Shown here: piece after piece, positions 43,709 through 52,454 of the stretch
Numbering within the stretch: the stretch's first letter is position 1
Layout: each line of letters opens with the position of its first letter
Assembly (NCBI RefSeq): GCF_019904155.1
Contig: NZ_JAHCMB010000077.1
Location: forward strand, 80,808-144,807
Reading direction: 5' to 3'
Source of the DNA: Paenibacillus sinensis
Lineage (GTDB): Bacteria > Bacillota > Bacilli > Paenibacillales > Paenibacillaceae
DNA length: 64,000 bases
Notes under the pieces: generated by a model
What the model saw: only the letters and a program-made list of their open reading frames with translations
Told to the model about the DNA's origin: nothing
Database searches by the model: none
Made by a program: the position numbers and the translations under genes

Positions 43709-44902
43709 TTGGAGAAAGAGCGTTTGTGGAACCGTCATTTTCTGTCGATATGCTTCAGCAGTTTTTTTATTTTTACCACCTTCTACATTCTTGTCGTGAC
43801 ACTGCCTTCCTTCGTGTTGGGAGAGCTTAAGGGAAGCGGGCAAAATATCGGGCTAGTGACGACCGTATTCGTCATCGCCGCCGTCATCGTCCGTCCGCTT
43901 ACGGGTCGCTGGCTGGACGAAATAAACCGGAAGGGCCTTATCGCGGGCTCGCTGCTGCTGTTCGCCGTCTGCTCCGTGCTGTACCTGCTGGTGCACAGCT
44001 ACGGGGCGCTGCTCGCGCTGCGCTTCGTCCACGGCATCTCCTTCGGCATCGCCGCCACCTCCACCTCGGCCGTCGTGCTCGATCTCATTCCGGAGAAGCG
44101 CAAGGGAGAAGGGATCGGCTACTTCACGCTGTTCATGAGCCTCGCGATGGTTATCGGCCCTTATATCGGCCTGACAATTACCGAATACCTGAGCTACCGG
44201 GTCCTGTTCGCTGCGATCAGCGTCTTCGCCGTGCTTGCCGGAGTCTTTGGCCTGTTGGCTCAAATTCCTGCCCACGTCCCTCGGCCGGACACACTCGGCA
44301 GCTGGAATATCCGGCGGTATTTCGAATTTAAAGCCATTCCGGTGTCGCTGTCGGGCTTTGTCCTGGCCTTTGCCTACGGCTCCATGTCGACGTTTATTTC
44401 CGTCTATGCCAAATCGATAGGGCTGGGGAATGTCGCCAGCTATTTCTTCATCGTGTTCGCGGCGCTGGTGCTGATCTCCCGCCCCTTCACCGGACGTCTG
44501 TACGACCGGAAAGGCGCGCATATTCTCGTGTATCCCGGCATCCTGCTGTTCATGATCGGCATGCTCTGGCTGAGCCAGGCTACGACGGCCCCCGCTTTTC
44601 TGGCAACTGCCGGTCTGGTCGGCCTCGGGTACGGTGCCATCCTGCCGAGCTTCCAGACGCTGGCCATCCAGTCCGCTCCGATGCATCGGCGCGCGCTGGC
44701 CACCAGCACTTATTTCGTGCTGTTCGATCTCGGCTTCGGACTCGGTTCCTATCTGCTCGGCATCGTCGCCGCCAAGACCGATTACCGCACGATGTATCTG
44801 TGCGCAGGCCTCATCACTTCGCTGGCGTTGATTTTCTATTACTTCCTTCATCACCGCCTGCAGAAGCCGGTTAAGGAATCCGCTCTGGAGAGCTTGTCTT
44901 AA
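43709..44902 (+). CDS. Major facilitator superfamily transporter
   Basis: The 397-residue protein has twelve predicted helices, the loop 2-3 motif VRPLTGRWLDEINRKGLI and its loop 8-9 counterpart ISRPFTGRLYDRKGAHILVY, so it is a drug:H+ antiporter-like MFS protein; the substrate is unknown. Two TTG starts are possible: 43709, with GAGG close upstream, and 43724, with GGAG 9 bases upstream; both precede the first helix. The gene has its own promoter and shares a hairpin at 45072-45115 with the small gene beyond. Confidence 0.88.
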   Translation: MEKERLWNRHFLSICFSSFFIFTTFYILVVTLPSFVLGELKGSGQNIGLVTTVFVIAAVIVRPLTGRWLDEINRKGLIAGSLLLFAVCSVLYLLVHSYGALLALRFVHGISFGIAATSTSAVVLDLIPEKRKGEGIGYFTLFMSLAMVIGPYIGLTITEYLSYRVLFAAISVFAVLAGVFGLLAQIPAHVPRPDTLGSWNIRRYFEFKAIPVSLSGFVLAFAYGSMSTFISVYAKSIGLGNVASYFFIVFAALVLISRPFTGRLYDRKGAHILVYPGILLFMIGMLWLSQATTAPAFLATAGLVGLGYGAILPSFQTLAIQSAPMHRRALATSTYFVLFDLGFGLGSYLLGIVAAKTDYRTMYLCAGLITSLALIFYYFLHHRLQKPVKESALESLS

Positions 44903-45071
44903 AAGAGCCGCACCACGCACAGGCGCCTTTCCTTCGGTAAGCAGTCCGTGAAAAGCACATCGATATTCATACCGATACCATCATATTCAGTTGTTATGTG
45001 ACGCCAAAGTGTGCGATACGTTCATATTTCAAACTCAGCATCCATCTTAAGCCTTATTCGCAAGGAACCAA

Positions 45072-45115
45072 AAATGGTGTCCTCCGCCATCAGTGATGAC
45101 GGCAGGACACCATTT
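45072..45115. terminator. Bidirectional terminator after the small membrane protein gene
   Basis: On the minus strand AATGGTGTCCTGCCGTCA-N4-TGATGGCGGAGGACACCATT is followed by TTTGG. The convergent MFS transcript probably ends here as well. Confidence 0.75.
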
Positions 45116-45141
45116 GCTTGTTCAGGCCGTAGCCATAGCCT

Positions 45142-45321
45142 TCAGCTCTTCTTCCCGCCTTTGATGAATCTCCACATCGCCAGCAGGCAGCCGATCAGGC
45201 CGACGCCGAGCAGAAGCTGCTGAACGACGCCGAGCATGGCAGATTTCTCCGACGGGATCTGGCTGCTGATGACAATCAGCAGGATCGAGACGGCGACGGC
45301 AAGCACATTTTTACCCTTCAT
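45142..45321 (-). CDS. Small two-helix membrane protein (59 aa)
   Basis: The sequence MKGKNVLAVAVSILLIVISS is followed by a short loop (QIPSEKSAM) and a second helix (LGVVQQLLLGVGLIGCLLAM), ending in the basic tail WRFIKGGKKS. AAGGGAGAG lies 5 bases before the ATG and a strong terminator follows, so it looks real. No family is recognised; small hairpin membrane proteins of this kind are often uncharacterised. Confidence 0.7.
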   Translation of the reverse strand: MKGKNVLAVAVSILLIVISSQIPSEKSAMLGVVQQLLLGVGLIGCLLAMWRFIKGGKKS

Positions 45322-45461
45322 AATTCTCTCCCTTGGGCGGTCCGGAAGCCCCTCTGCTTGATGTTCCCATTATAAAGGAATTCAGGAACAGAACAAGAAA
45401 GTCTTCGCGAGGCGATCGCTGTTCCCAGGGAAATCCGCCCTTAGCGAATCAAGCCGTCCGG

Positions 45462-46970
45462 TCAGTCGCCCCGGTAATAGGCGTTGAGCGCAGGGTAAAT
45501 CCGGCGGTAGCGTTCGTAAAGCCCGTTGTACGCCTCATGCCTGGACGCGGACGGCTGCAAGGTCCGATCACCATCGGCCAGCTTCTTGGCCGCTTCCTTC
45601 AGCGATCTGAAACATCCGGCTCCCGCGCCGGCCAGCAACGCGGCTCCCACCGCAGCAGCATCACGGGTCCGCAGGACTTGCACATCCTTTCCGAGAACAT
45701 CGGCGAGCATTTGGCACCACACCGCATTCCGGCTGCCCCCGCCTCCGAGTTGAATCCGCCTGATTTCGCCGCCTGCGGACTCGAACATCTCCATGCTCTC
45801 CCGGATATTGTAGGCGACTCCTTCCATAATGGAATGCAGCAGCACCGATTCATCCTGCCCGGTGGACAGCCCGAGCCAGGACGCCCGGTCCCTGGGGTCG
45901 AAATAGGGCGTTCCGCTGCCCCCCAGGAAGGGAAGGAACAGCAGGCCCCCGCTGCCCGGAGGAATACCCTCCATCTTCTCCGACCAGGCCGACAGCTGCG
46001 CATAATCGTCTTCGCCCATCGTCTTCTTGCCCGTAAGCAGCCGGTATCCCCAATCGACGCCCAGACCTCCTGTAAAAATACTCCCCATCGCGTACATCGT
46101 GTCCGGCAATGCGGAAGGATGGTAGGTTACGCCTCCGGGCGATTCCCCGGGCAGCTCGCCGACGCTCCGGACGACCTGGGCCGAGGTGCTCAGCGTAATA
46201 GCCAGAACATCCAGCTCCACCGCCCCCGTTCCCAGTTGGCTGCAAGCCATATCGGCTCCGCCTGCGATGACTGGCGTTCCCTCGGGAATACCAGTCAGCC
46301 GGGACGCCTCCGCCCCAACGCGCCCGGCAACATCGGCGGAAGCGTGAAGGACGGGGAAGCAGCCGGGGGAGAGTCCCAGCTCGGCGATCAGCTCCGTATC
46401 CCACGCCTTGCGGCGCGGATCGAACAGCAGGCTGTTGCCGGCATCGGTATAATCGGTGGCGATGGACTCCGTGAACAGCAGGCGGACATAATCCTTGGGA
46501 AAAAGGATCGCCCTCGTTCGTTCAAGCTCCTCCGGGTGATGGCGCTTGATCCATAGAAGCTTCGAGGCCGCAAAAGCGTCGATCGGCTCATTGCCGGTCA
46601 TTGCCTTCATCCGGGCGCCGAATTGACTGCGGAGATAGGCCGTCTCCTCGGAGGAACGCCCGTCAGCGATGAGAATGCTCGGCATCACCGGCCGGTTATC
46701 TTCGTCCAGCAGCACCGCGGCGCTCATATGCCCCGAGAAAGACAGAGCAGCGATTTCCCTGCCGCCTGCCGCTGCAAGGCATTCCCTCACGGCACGGACC
46801 GCAGCCGTTCTCCAGATGTCCGGGTCCTGCATGACCCAGCCCGGCCGGGGAGTCAGCGTCTCGGTCAACGCCGACGCGGAGGCGGCGATGACGCCTTCCG
46901 CCGTCATCAGGATCGCCTTGACCGCCGTAGATCCGATATCAATTCCGAGCAGCAATCTCTCTTCCGCCAT
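45462..46970 (-). CDS. FGGY-family carbohydrate kinase (xylulokinase-like)
   Basis: The 502-residue kinase has the N-terminal ATPase motif LLLGIDIGSTAVKAILMTAE, the substrate-loop DGRSSEETAYL and the C-terminal QLGGGGSRNAVWCQMLADV of FGGY proteins. The family phosphorylates xylulose, gluconate, glycerol, ribulose and others; the GHMSAAVLLDEDNRPVMPSI segment is closest to xylulokinases, but the substrate is not certain. AAAGGAG precedes the ATG. It is the last of twelve genes in the GntR-controlled operon and would phosphorylate the sugar released upstream. Confidence 0.92.
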   Translation of the reverse strand: MAEERLLLGIDIGSTAVKAILMTAEGVIAASASALTETLTPRPGWVMQDPDIWRTAAVRAVRECLAAAGGREIAALSFSGHMSAAVLLDEDNRPVMPSILIADGRSSEETAYLRSQFGARMKAMTGNEPIDAFAASKLLWIKRHHPEELERTRAILFPKDYVRLLFTESIATDYTDAGNSLLFDPRRKAWDTELIAELGLSPGCFPVLHASADVAGRVGAEASRLTGIPEGTPVIAGGADMACSQLGTGAVELDVLAITLSTSAQVVRSVGELPGESPGGVTYHPSALPDTMYAMGSIFTGGLGVDWGYRLLTGKKTMGEDDYAQLSAWSEKMEGIPPGSGGLLFLPFLGGSGTPYFDPRDRASWLGLSTGQDESVLLHSIMEGVAYNIRESMEMFESAGGEIRRIQLGGGGSRNAVWCQMLADVLGKDVQVLRTRDAAAVGAALLAGAGAGCFRSLKEAAKKLADGDRTLQPSASRHEAYNGLYERYRRIYPALNAYYRGD

Positions 46971-46999
46971 CTTGTTTCACTCCTTTGCCCATCCGTCTC

Positions 47000-47737
47000 T
47001 TACAGATGCTTGATCCGGCTCCGGTACTGCTCGATATAGCCGAGATTCCGTTCGGCCCCGCCCGGGATATTGCCGCTGACGAACACCGGCGGCTCAATGC
47101 CGCGCTCCACCAGCTTCTCCGCCGCGCCGGCCATGACCATATTGAGGATGACGCTGCCGACAACCGTGGAACCGGATGACATCTTCATCGTTGAGGAAGG
47201 AATCTGCACCAGCGCGTCTCCATGGGGAAGATGGTTGTCGATCACCAGGTCGGCGATTTCCGCAAGTCTGACGCCGGACGGGTGGCGCGGCGGGTCCGTG
47301 AAATACGATGAGGAGCAGAGGGCGATAACCTTGAGTCCCTTCGTCTTGGCGGCTTGTGCCATCTCCACGGGCAGGCTGTTGATGCCAGAGTTCGAGATGA
47401 TGATCATCACCTCGCCCGGCACAACCGTGTAGTTGTCCAGAATATGCTCCGCATAGCCCTGCATGCGTTCAATCTTCGAGCTCTTGACCGCCCCTTCATG
47501 CAGCATGACGCTGGTCTCGAAGATGGCGTTGACGGGCACCATTCCGCCCGCCCGATAGAACAAATCCTCCACCAGCAGATGGGAGTGGCCGCAGCCGAAT
47601 AAATGCACCAGCCCGCCCTGGGCGATCACCTCCGCGATCCATTCTGCGGCGGTGCCGATGCTGCCTTGCTCCTGAGCCTTCACCACCTCAATCTGTGCAA
47701 TAATCCGGTTAACAAATTCATCCGCGAGTACAGTCAT
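47000..47737 (-). CDS. SIS-domain sugar isomerase-like protein
   Basis: The 245-residue protein is one SIS domain with GGLVHLFGCGHSHLLVEDLF as the phosphosugar site and EVMIIISNSGINSLPVEMAQ, the second SIS signature. It is shorter than MurQ etherases and lacks the paired domains of GlmS-type isomerases. In this operon it may isomerise or cleave the phosphorylated sugar. GAGAGGGG precedes the ATG; a run of NNTTCT hexamers lies 60 bases upstream. Confidence 0.88.
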   Translation of the reverse strand: MTVLADEFVNRIIAQIEVVKAQEQGSIGTAAEWIAEVIAQGGLVHLFGCGHSHLLVEDLFYRAGGMVPVNAIFETSVMLHEGAVKSSKIERMQGYAEHILDNYTVVPGEVMIIISNSGINSLPVEMAQAAKTKGLKVIALCSSSYFTDPPRHPSGVRLAEIADLVIDNHLPHGDALVQIPSSTMKMSSGSTVVGSVILNMVMAGAAEKLVERGIEPPVFVSGNIPGGAERNLGYIEQYRSRIKHL

Positions 47738-47798
47738 AATGCAAGTCCCCTCTCTCGGTCGGTTATCTGGTACTCGTTAAAGCCTGTTATCGTCTTGT

Positions 47799-47858
47799 GG
47801 TTCTGGTTCTGGTTCTGGTTCTGATTCTCGTTCTGGTTCTCGTTCTGATTCTGGTTCT
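47799..47858. repeat. Hexanucleotide tandem repeat (NNTTCT, ten units)
   Basis: Ten consecutive 6-base units (GGTTCT, GATTCT or CGTTCT) fill the gap between the MBL-fold gene and the SIS gene. In minus-strand mRNA they read as AGAACC-type repeats just before the SIS ribosome binding site. Confidence 0.85.
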
Positions 47859-47930
47859 GACACTGGCAGCGCAACACGCCGCTTTATTTACAGAGTCTCC
47901 GCCCCCTTGGCGTCACTCTTGTTCTTCTCA

Positions 47931-48674
47931 TTATCCGATATTGTCCGGTATCCCCAGCCGGCCGAAAATGTCGTCTGCCTTCCGGACATGCCATGCGGCT
48001 CTCGCAAGCGCCGGCTGGCCGTGTCCGGGCAGCAGCAGTTCCGGCGACAGCAAGGCGAGCCGTCCGATGCTGGCCTTCAGCTTGTCCAGACGAAAGTCGG
48101 ATGTGCCCAGCATGGAGATTCTGCCGCCGTACATCACCGTATCTCCGCTGATGAGAACCGGCGGCCGTCCTCCCCTCTCCATGTAGAAGCACATATCATA
48201 GCCGGAGTGTCCCGGCGTATGCAGCGCGGTGAAGGTGCACTCCCCAATGTGCAGCCTTGCGCCGTCACTCAGCAGAATGTCCGGGATGCAGGGCTGCCAG
48301 CGGTAATCGGGCGGATAAAAGCCCGCCGCCCTCGCCTGCGGAAGGTCGATGGCGTCCTCGTCGGCCGCCGCAAGCGACGGTGCCGCCGTGTCCAGCACGC
48401 ATAGCTCAGCCCCGGTGATACGCTTCAGCTCGGCCGCGCCTCCGGAATGATCCGCATGAAGATGGGTCAGCAGAATATGCGTAATTTCACCCGGTTCAAA
48501 GCCGCAGGCGCCGATGTGGCGGACGATCTGCTCCGTCTCGAGCCCTGTCCCGCTGTCGATCAGAATACCGCCGCTGCCCGTGCCGATCAGGTACAGGTTG
48601 CAGTCGGCTTCATGCGTCCAATCGAAGCCCAGACGACCGCTCCCAACCAGATAAATATCGTCCGAAATCCTCAT
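47931..48674 (-). CDS. Metallo-beta-lactamase-fold hydrolase
   Basis: The 247-residue protein has the metal motif HILLTHLHADHSGGAAEL, a second metal histidine in ALHTPGHSGYDM, and aspartate and histidine in LISGDTVM and LLPGHGQ. It is cytoplasmic. The family includes glyoxalase II, lactonases and phosphodiesterases; in this setting a lactonase or thioester hydrolase would fit. Its ATG lies one base after the RidA stop (TAGGATG), so translation is coupled to RidA. Confidence 0.88.
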   Translation of the reverse strand: MRISDDIYLVGSGRLGFDWTHEADCNLYLIGTGSGGILIDSGTGLETEQIVRHIGACGFEPGEITHILLTHLHADHSGGAAELKRITGAELCVLDTAAPSLAAADEDAIDLPQARAAGFYPPDYRWQPCIPDILLSDGARLHIGECTFTALHTPGHSGYDMCFYMERGGRPPVLISGDTVMYGGRISMLGTSDFRLDKLKASIGRLALLSPELLLPGHGQPALARAAWHVRKADDIFGRLGIPDNIG

Positions 48675-48675
48675 C

Positions 48676-49146
48676 CTACGGCTTCACCTGCACAATCATC
48701 TCCAGCTCCACGGGAGCGCCGAACGGAAGCTCGCTCGTCCCCAGCGCCGCCCGGGCGTGGCGCCCGGCTTCGCCGAATACCTCGATCAACAGCTCGGAGG
48801 CGCCGTTAATAACGAGCGGCTGCTCGCCGAACCCTTCCGCCGAGCGGACATAGCCGATTACGCGCACGATCCGCTGCACCCGCTCCAGCGATCCAAGCAC
48901 CGCCTGGATTTCGCCGAGACAGTTCAGCGCGGCGAGCCTGGCGGCTTTTTTCCCTGTCTCCACATCCATGTCCGCACCGAGCCGACCAACATAGTGCATG
49001 ACCCCGTCTATCTCGGGCGTCTGCCCCGAAATGAACAGCAGCTCGCCGGCCTGAACCCCGGGAACGAACTGAAACCTGGGCGGCACATCCGGAATTTCTA
49101 TATTCAGCTCTTTCAGTCTTTCGGCAATGGTGGAGGCTTCCTTCAT
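48676..49146 (-). CDS. RidA-family protein (reactive enamine/imine deaminase)
   Basis: The 156-residue protein belongs to the longer RidA subgroup: LLFISGQTPEIDGVMHYVGR, ARLAALNCLGEIQAVLGSLE and FGAPVELEMIVQVKP. RidA hydrolyses 2-aminoacrylate and similar intermediates made by PLP dehydratases. The arginine expected in the classical active site is in LERVQRIVRVIGYV. Its presence in the operon with a PLP-dependent threonine-synthase-like enzyme is meaningful: the pathway probably generates such an intermediate. Confidence 0.9.
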   Translation of the reverse strand: MKEASTIAERLKELNIEIPDVPPRFQFVPGVQAGELLFISGQTPEIDGVMHYVGRLGADMDVETGKKAARLAALNCLGEIQAVLGSLERVQRIVRVIGYVRSAEGFGEQPLVINGASELLIEVFGEAGRHARAALGTSELPFGAPVELEMIVQVKP

Positions 49147-49264
49147 AGGTTATCCCTCATTTCCCGTATATGTTCCGGACTCTGAACGCCTGATGCCCCG
49201 AGCCTTGCTTGCGCCTGATAGTCCGATTGCCGGATTGAACGGAGCCCGATGCTCCGGACGACTC

Positions 49265-50305
49265 TCATTGCCGCCAAGGCGGAATTTCAACCATGCGCCG
49301 GGTCCGGGCCGACTCCGCTATGGCGTCGGCGATTTCCAGCACATGCACCGAATCTTCAAGCGGCATGACCGGCGAAGGCTTACCTCCGCCGATCATGGCG
49401 GCGAAATGCTCAAGCTCGGCCCGGATCGCCCCGCCGATCCCGTCATGCGCCGTCGGCCAGAGTGTTGTCTCCGGCTGCTGAATGCCCTCTTGCAGCCAGA
49501 GGGACAGGCCGGAATGGGCGAGCTGATAGCTGGCCGTCCCGGCTTCGCCGATCACCTCGATCCGGGCGTCGATCGTCCCGTCCAGCTCCAGCGTCTCGGT
49601 CAGGTTCTGCGGGGCGCTTCCCGGAACCATCCAGCCGGAATCCAGCGAAGCGATTATGCCGTTCTCAAATTCCAGCACCGCCGAGAACAAATCCGGATAA
49701 GTATAGCCGCCCGGATGACTCTCCATGGCGGATACCCGGATGCACCGGCAGCCGGCGTACCACACCATCAGATCAAGCTCATGCACACCCGATTCATAGA
49801 CGGGATGCACCCGGTTCCCGAAGCCGTGGAACCAGCTCCGGCTGAAATCGCGCTTGCTGCGGATCGCTGCGATCCGACCCAGCCTTCCGGCTTCGATGCT
49901 CCGCTTGATCGTATAGTAGGGCTGGCTGAAGCGCGATATGTTCCCGACCAGCACCTGCCGGCCGGACGCTTGCTGCGCCGCCAGAATCGCCCTGGCCTCG
50001 TCCGCCTTGACGGACAGCGGCTTCTCAACAATGACGTGCTTGCCGCGCCGGAGCGCTTCGAGCACGAGCGGGCCGTGCGAGCTCTCGTCCGAGACGATAT
50101 CGACCGCATCGAGATCGTCCCGCAGCAGCAGCTCCGCCGGATCTGCGAAGCAGCTTTCAGGTGCGAAGCCGAAATCGGCTCCCAGCGCCCGCAGCGTCTC
50201 CGGGTTCACATCGGCGGCTGCCGCCACGGTGACGCCCGGTATCTGGCGCAGAACCCGGAGATGAAGCCGCCCGAACCGCCCGGCGCCAATGAGTCCTATC
50301 CGCAT
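49265..50305 (-). CDS. Gfo/Idh/MocA-family oxidoreductase
   Basis: The 346-residue protein opens with the Rossmann loop IGLIGAGRFGRLHLRVLRQI, and has HVIVEKPLSVKADEARAIL with the catalytic EKP lysine, then VYESGVHELDLMVWYAG with the histidine of the family. These NAD(P)-dependent enzymes oxidise sugars, inositols and opine-like conjugates. AGGGAGG precedes the ATG. It lies after the permease genes in the GntR operon, 206 bases downstream of the second permease. Confidence 0.92.
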   Translation of the reverse strand: MRIGLIGAGRFGRLHLRVLRQIPGVTVAAAADVNPETLRALGADFGFAPESCFADPAELLLRDDLDAVDIVSDESSHGPLVLEALRRGKHVIVEKPLSVKADEARAILAAQQASGRQVLVGNISRFSQPYYTIKRSIEAGRLGRIAAIRSKRDFSRSWFHGFGNRVHPVYESGVHELDLMVWYAGCRCIRVSAMESHPGGYTYPDLFSAVLEFENGIIASLDSGWMVPGSAPQNLTETLELDGTIDARIEVIGEAGTASYQLAHSGLSLWLQEGIQQPETTLWPTAHDGIGGAIRAELEHFAAMIGGGKPSPVMPLEDSVHVLEIADAIAESARTRRMVEIPPWRQ

Positions 50306-50511
50306 CGCAGCACCTCCCTGTTATGGCGTCTAGCCAGCATCTTTTTTATCCCGAAGCGATCACTTCTCACCGTTCTCTCCGTTCTCTGTCTGCACATATT
50401 CCTCTGACTGCTTGGGCTGCCCGTACTGCTCTTACTACTAACTACTCCTGTCACTGCTTCCTCTGTTCAGCAGCTTCCGCCGGCTCAGGCAGCCATCCCC
50501 CGCAAGCCGTC

Positions 50512-51315
50512 TCATTTCACCGCCCCGGCCGTCAGCCCCTTGACGAAGAAGCGGCCGACAAAGGCGAAGAAGACGACGACAGGCAGCAGCGTCAGCACGG
50601 CGCCGGCGGTTGTCCAGCCCCACCGTACGGTGTACTGTCCCATAATGGCGTTCAGCCCAATGGGCAGCGTGCGGAGCGCGTCGCTGGAAATAAGCACGGA
50701 GGAGAAAGCGAACTCCGTCCAGGAAGTGATGAACGCGTAAATCGAAATCGTCGCGATGCCGGGACCGATCAGCGGCAGAATAATCTGCACCAGCGTCCGC
50801 ATCCGCCCTGCACCGTCGATTGCCGCCGCTTCGTCAAGCGCGATCGGCACGGAATCGAAGAAGCCCTGCATCAGCCACACCGAGAACGGAGCGGCGAATG
50901 TCACGTTGATGACGATCAATCCCCAGAGCGAATCGACGAGGTGAATGTTCGACATCATTTGGTATACGGGGACCAGCAGCAGTGTGCCCGGGAATACGTA
51001 GGTGGCCAGAATGAGCCGGGAGACCAGCTTGCGCCCGGGGAATTTCATCCGGTAGATGGCGTAGCCCGCCGGAATGACGATAAGCACCGAGCAGAGCATG
51101 GTCCCTATTGCCACCCAGACGCTGTTTCCCAGGTTGGTGAGATAAGAGGTCTGCTCCAGCAGCTCGCGGTAGGACTGCACCGTGAATGATTTCGGGAACA
51201 GGTCCGGCTTCAGGATCTGGCTTGCGGGCTTGAAAGAGGAGATCACCACCCAATAGAACGGAAATACGATCAGAAATGCGATAACGATGCCGAAAAGAGA
51301 ACGGACCGCTTTCAT
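50512..51315 (-). CDS. Carbohydrate ABC transporter permease (MalG-type)
   Basis: The protein has 267 residues with six helices. The EAA loop is DEAAAIDGAGRMRTLVQIIL and the C-terminus is GLTAGAVK. Start 51315 follows AGGTGG; an upstream frame to 51402 overlaps the other permease gene. It is paired with the permease at 51353 and the binding protein at 52455. No ATPase gene is in the operon, so a shared MsmX-type ATPase is presumed. Confidence 0.92.
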   Translation of the reverse strand: MKAVRSLFGIVIAFLIVFPFYWVVISSFKPASQILKPDLFPKSFTVQSYRELLEQTSYLTNLGNSVWVAIGTMLCSVLIVIPAGYAIYRMKFPGRKLVSRLILATYVFPGTLLLVPVYQMMSNIHLVDSLWGLIVINVTFAAPFSVWLMQGFFDSVPIALDEAAAIDGAGRMRTLVQIILPLIGPGIATISIYAFITSWTEFAFSSVLISSDALRTLPIGLNAIMGQYTVRWGWTTAGAVLTLLPVVVFFAFVGRFFVKGLTAGAVK

Positions 51316-51352
51316 GTAGGAGCCACCTGCTTTCGGAATTGATAAAGGCCTG

Positions 51353-52243
51353 CTAATCTTCCTTCGGGCCTGATATTTTGATGAACACGGTGACGAACAC
51401 AATCAGGAACGCCGCCGTAATGATCGAGGTGGCCGAAGCCTTGCCGATCTGGAACGACTCGAAAGCTTGCTGGTAAATGAACACCGGCACCGTGGTTGTC
51501 GCTCCCGCCGGTCCGCCTTTGGTCAAAATATAAATCGTGTCGAATATATTGAACGACCACAGGGTGCCGACGACGCCAAGCGCGAAGGTAATGGGACCAA
51601 GCGATGGAAAGGTAATGGTCCAGAACTGCTGCCACTTGCCTGCGCCGTCGACATCCGCTGCCTCATAGATTTCATGCGAAATAGTGGACAGCCCCGCCAG
51701 CACGATTACCGCCATGAAGGGGAACCAGTGCCAGGTATTGATAAAAATCGTAATCGGCAGCGACCATGTATTGTCGCCGATCAGATTGACCGGCTTGTCG
51801 ATCAGGTGAAGCGACTTCAGCGCATGATTCAAAATGCCGTAGGAACCGTTAAATATCCACTGCCAGAAAATCGTGACCACGATGGTCGGTATGACCCAGG
51901 GAATGATCATCCAGGTCCGCGCCCAATTCTTGAAGCGCCCCGGCTTGTTGAGGAGCAGCGCGATGACGAAAGCCAGCACGGTCTGCGCAATGCCATTGCC
52001 CAGCACCCAGATCAGGCTTTTGCGCCAGGCGGTCCAGTATGCCGGTGACGATAGGGCTTCCCGGTAGTTGTCGAACCCGACATAAGAGCCTTTGGTTCCG
52101 ACAAATCCCGTATTGTAGAAGCTTTCCCGGACAATGCTCAGAAGCGGGATGAATATGGTGACGATAATCCATATAACGATTGGCGCGACCAGCAGGTAGG
52201 GCACCAGCTTGGCCGCTATATTTTTTTTGCCCAGCACTTCCAT
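51353..52243 (-). CDS. Carbohydrate ABC transporter permease (MalF-type)
   Basis: The protein has 296 residues with six helices. The EAA loop reads YEAADVDGAGKWQQFWTITF. GAGGGG lies before the ATG at 52243, whereas the frame to 52309 has no site. It lies 37 bases before the MalG-type gene. Together with it and the lipoprotein it forms a CUT1 importer. Confidence 0.92.
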   Translation of the reverse strand: MEVLGKKNIAAKLVPYLLVAPIVIWIIVTIFIPLLSIVRESFYNTGFVGTKGSYVGFDNYREALSSPAYWTAWRKSLIWVLGNGIAQTVLAFVIALLLNKPGRFKNWARTWMIIPWVIPTIVVTIFWQWIFNGSYGILNHALKSLHLIDKPVNLIGDNTWSLPITIFINTWHWFPFMAVIVLAGLSTISHEIYEAADVDGAGKWQQFWTITFPSLGPITFALGVVGTLWSFNIFDTIYILTKGGPAGATTTVPVFIYQQAFESFQIGKASATSIITAAFLIVFVTVFIKISGPKED

Positions 52244-52410
52244 GACTTCACCCCTCTGTATTCCTCCGCAGACGGCGGAGACTTGAGCTTCGGGGCCGCC
52301 AAATGGCAAGAGGAACCCGAAACGCAGCTTATAGCTGTAATGATGTATCGTTTTATCTCTGGAACGGATCTTTAGGATTTCTCCGGTTCACAGGTTCCTG
52401 CCACAACGGA

Positions 52411-52429
52411 GCGGGAACAGTGTTCCCGC
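52411..52429. terminator. Intra-operon hairpin between binding protein and permease genes
   Basis: GCGGGAAC-N3-GTTCCCGC, a perfect 8-pair stem without T run, in the 211-base gap after the binding-protein gene. Such elements protect the upstream mRNA and reduce permease expression. Confidence 0.55.
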
Positions 52430-52454
52430 CCGTGTGTGCCAAGATAAGGCAGAT

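Noticed and set aside
47797..48186. A frame encoding a long Val-Leu-Val-Leu run
   Set aside because: The run is only the translation of the hexamer repeat and the rest is antisense to the MBL-fold gene.
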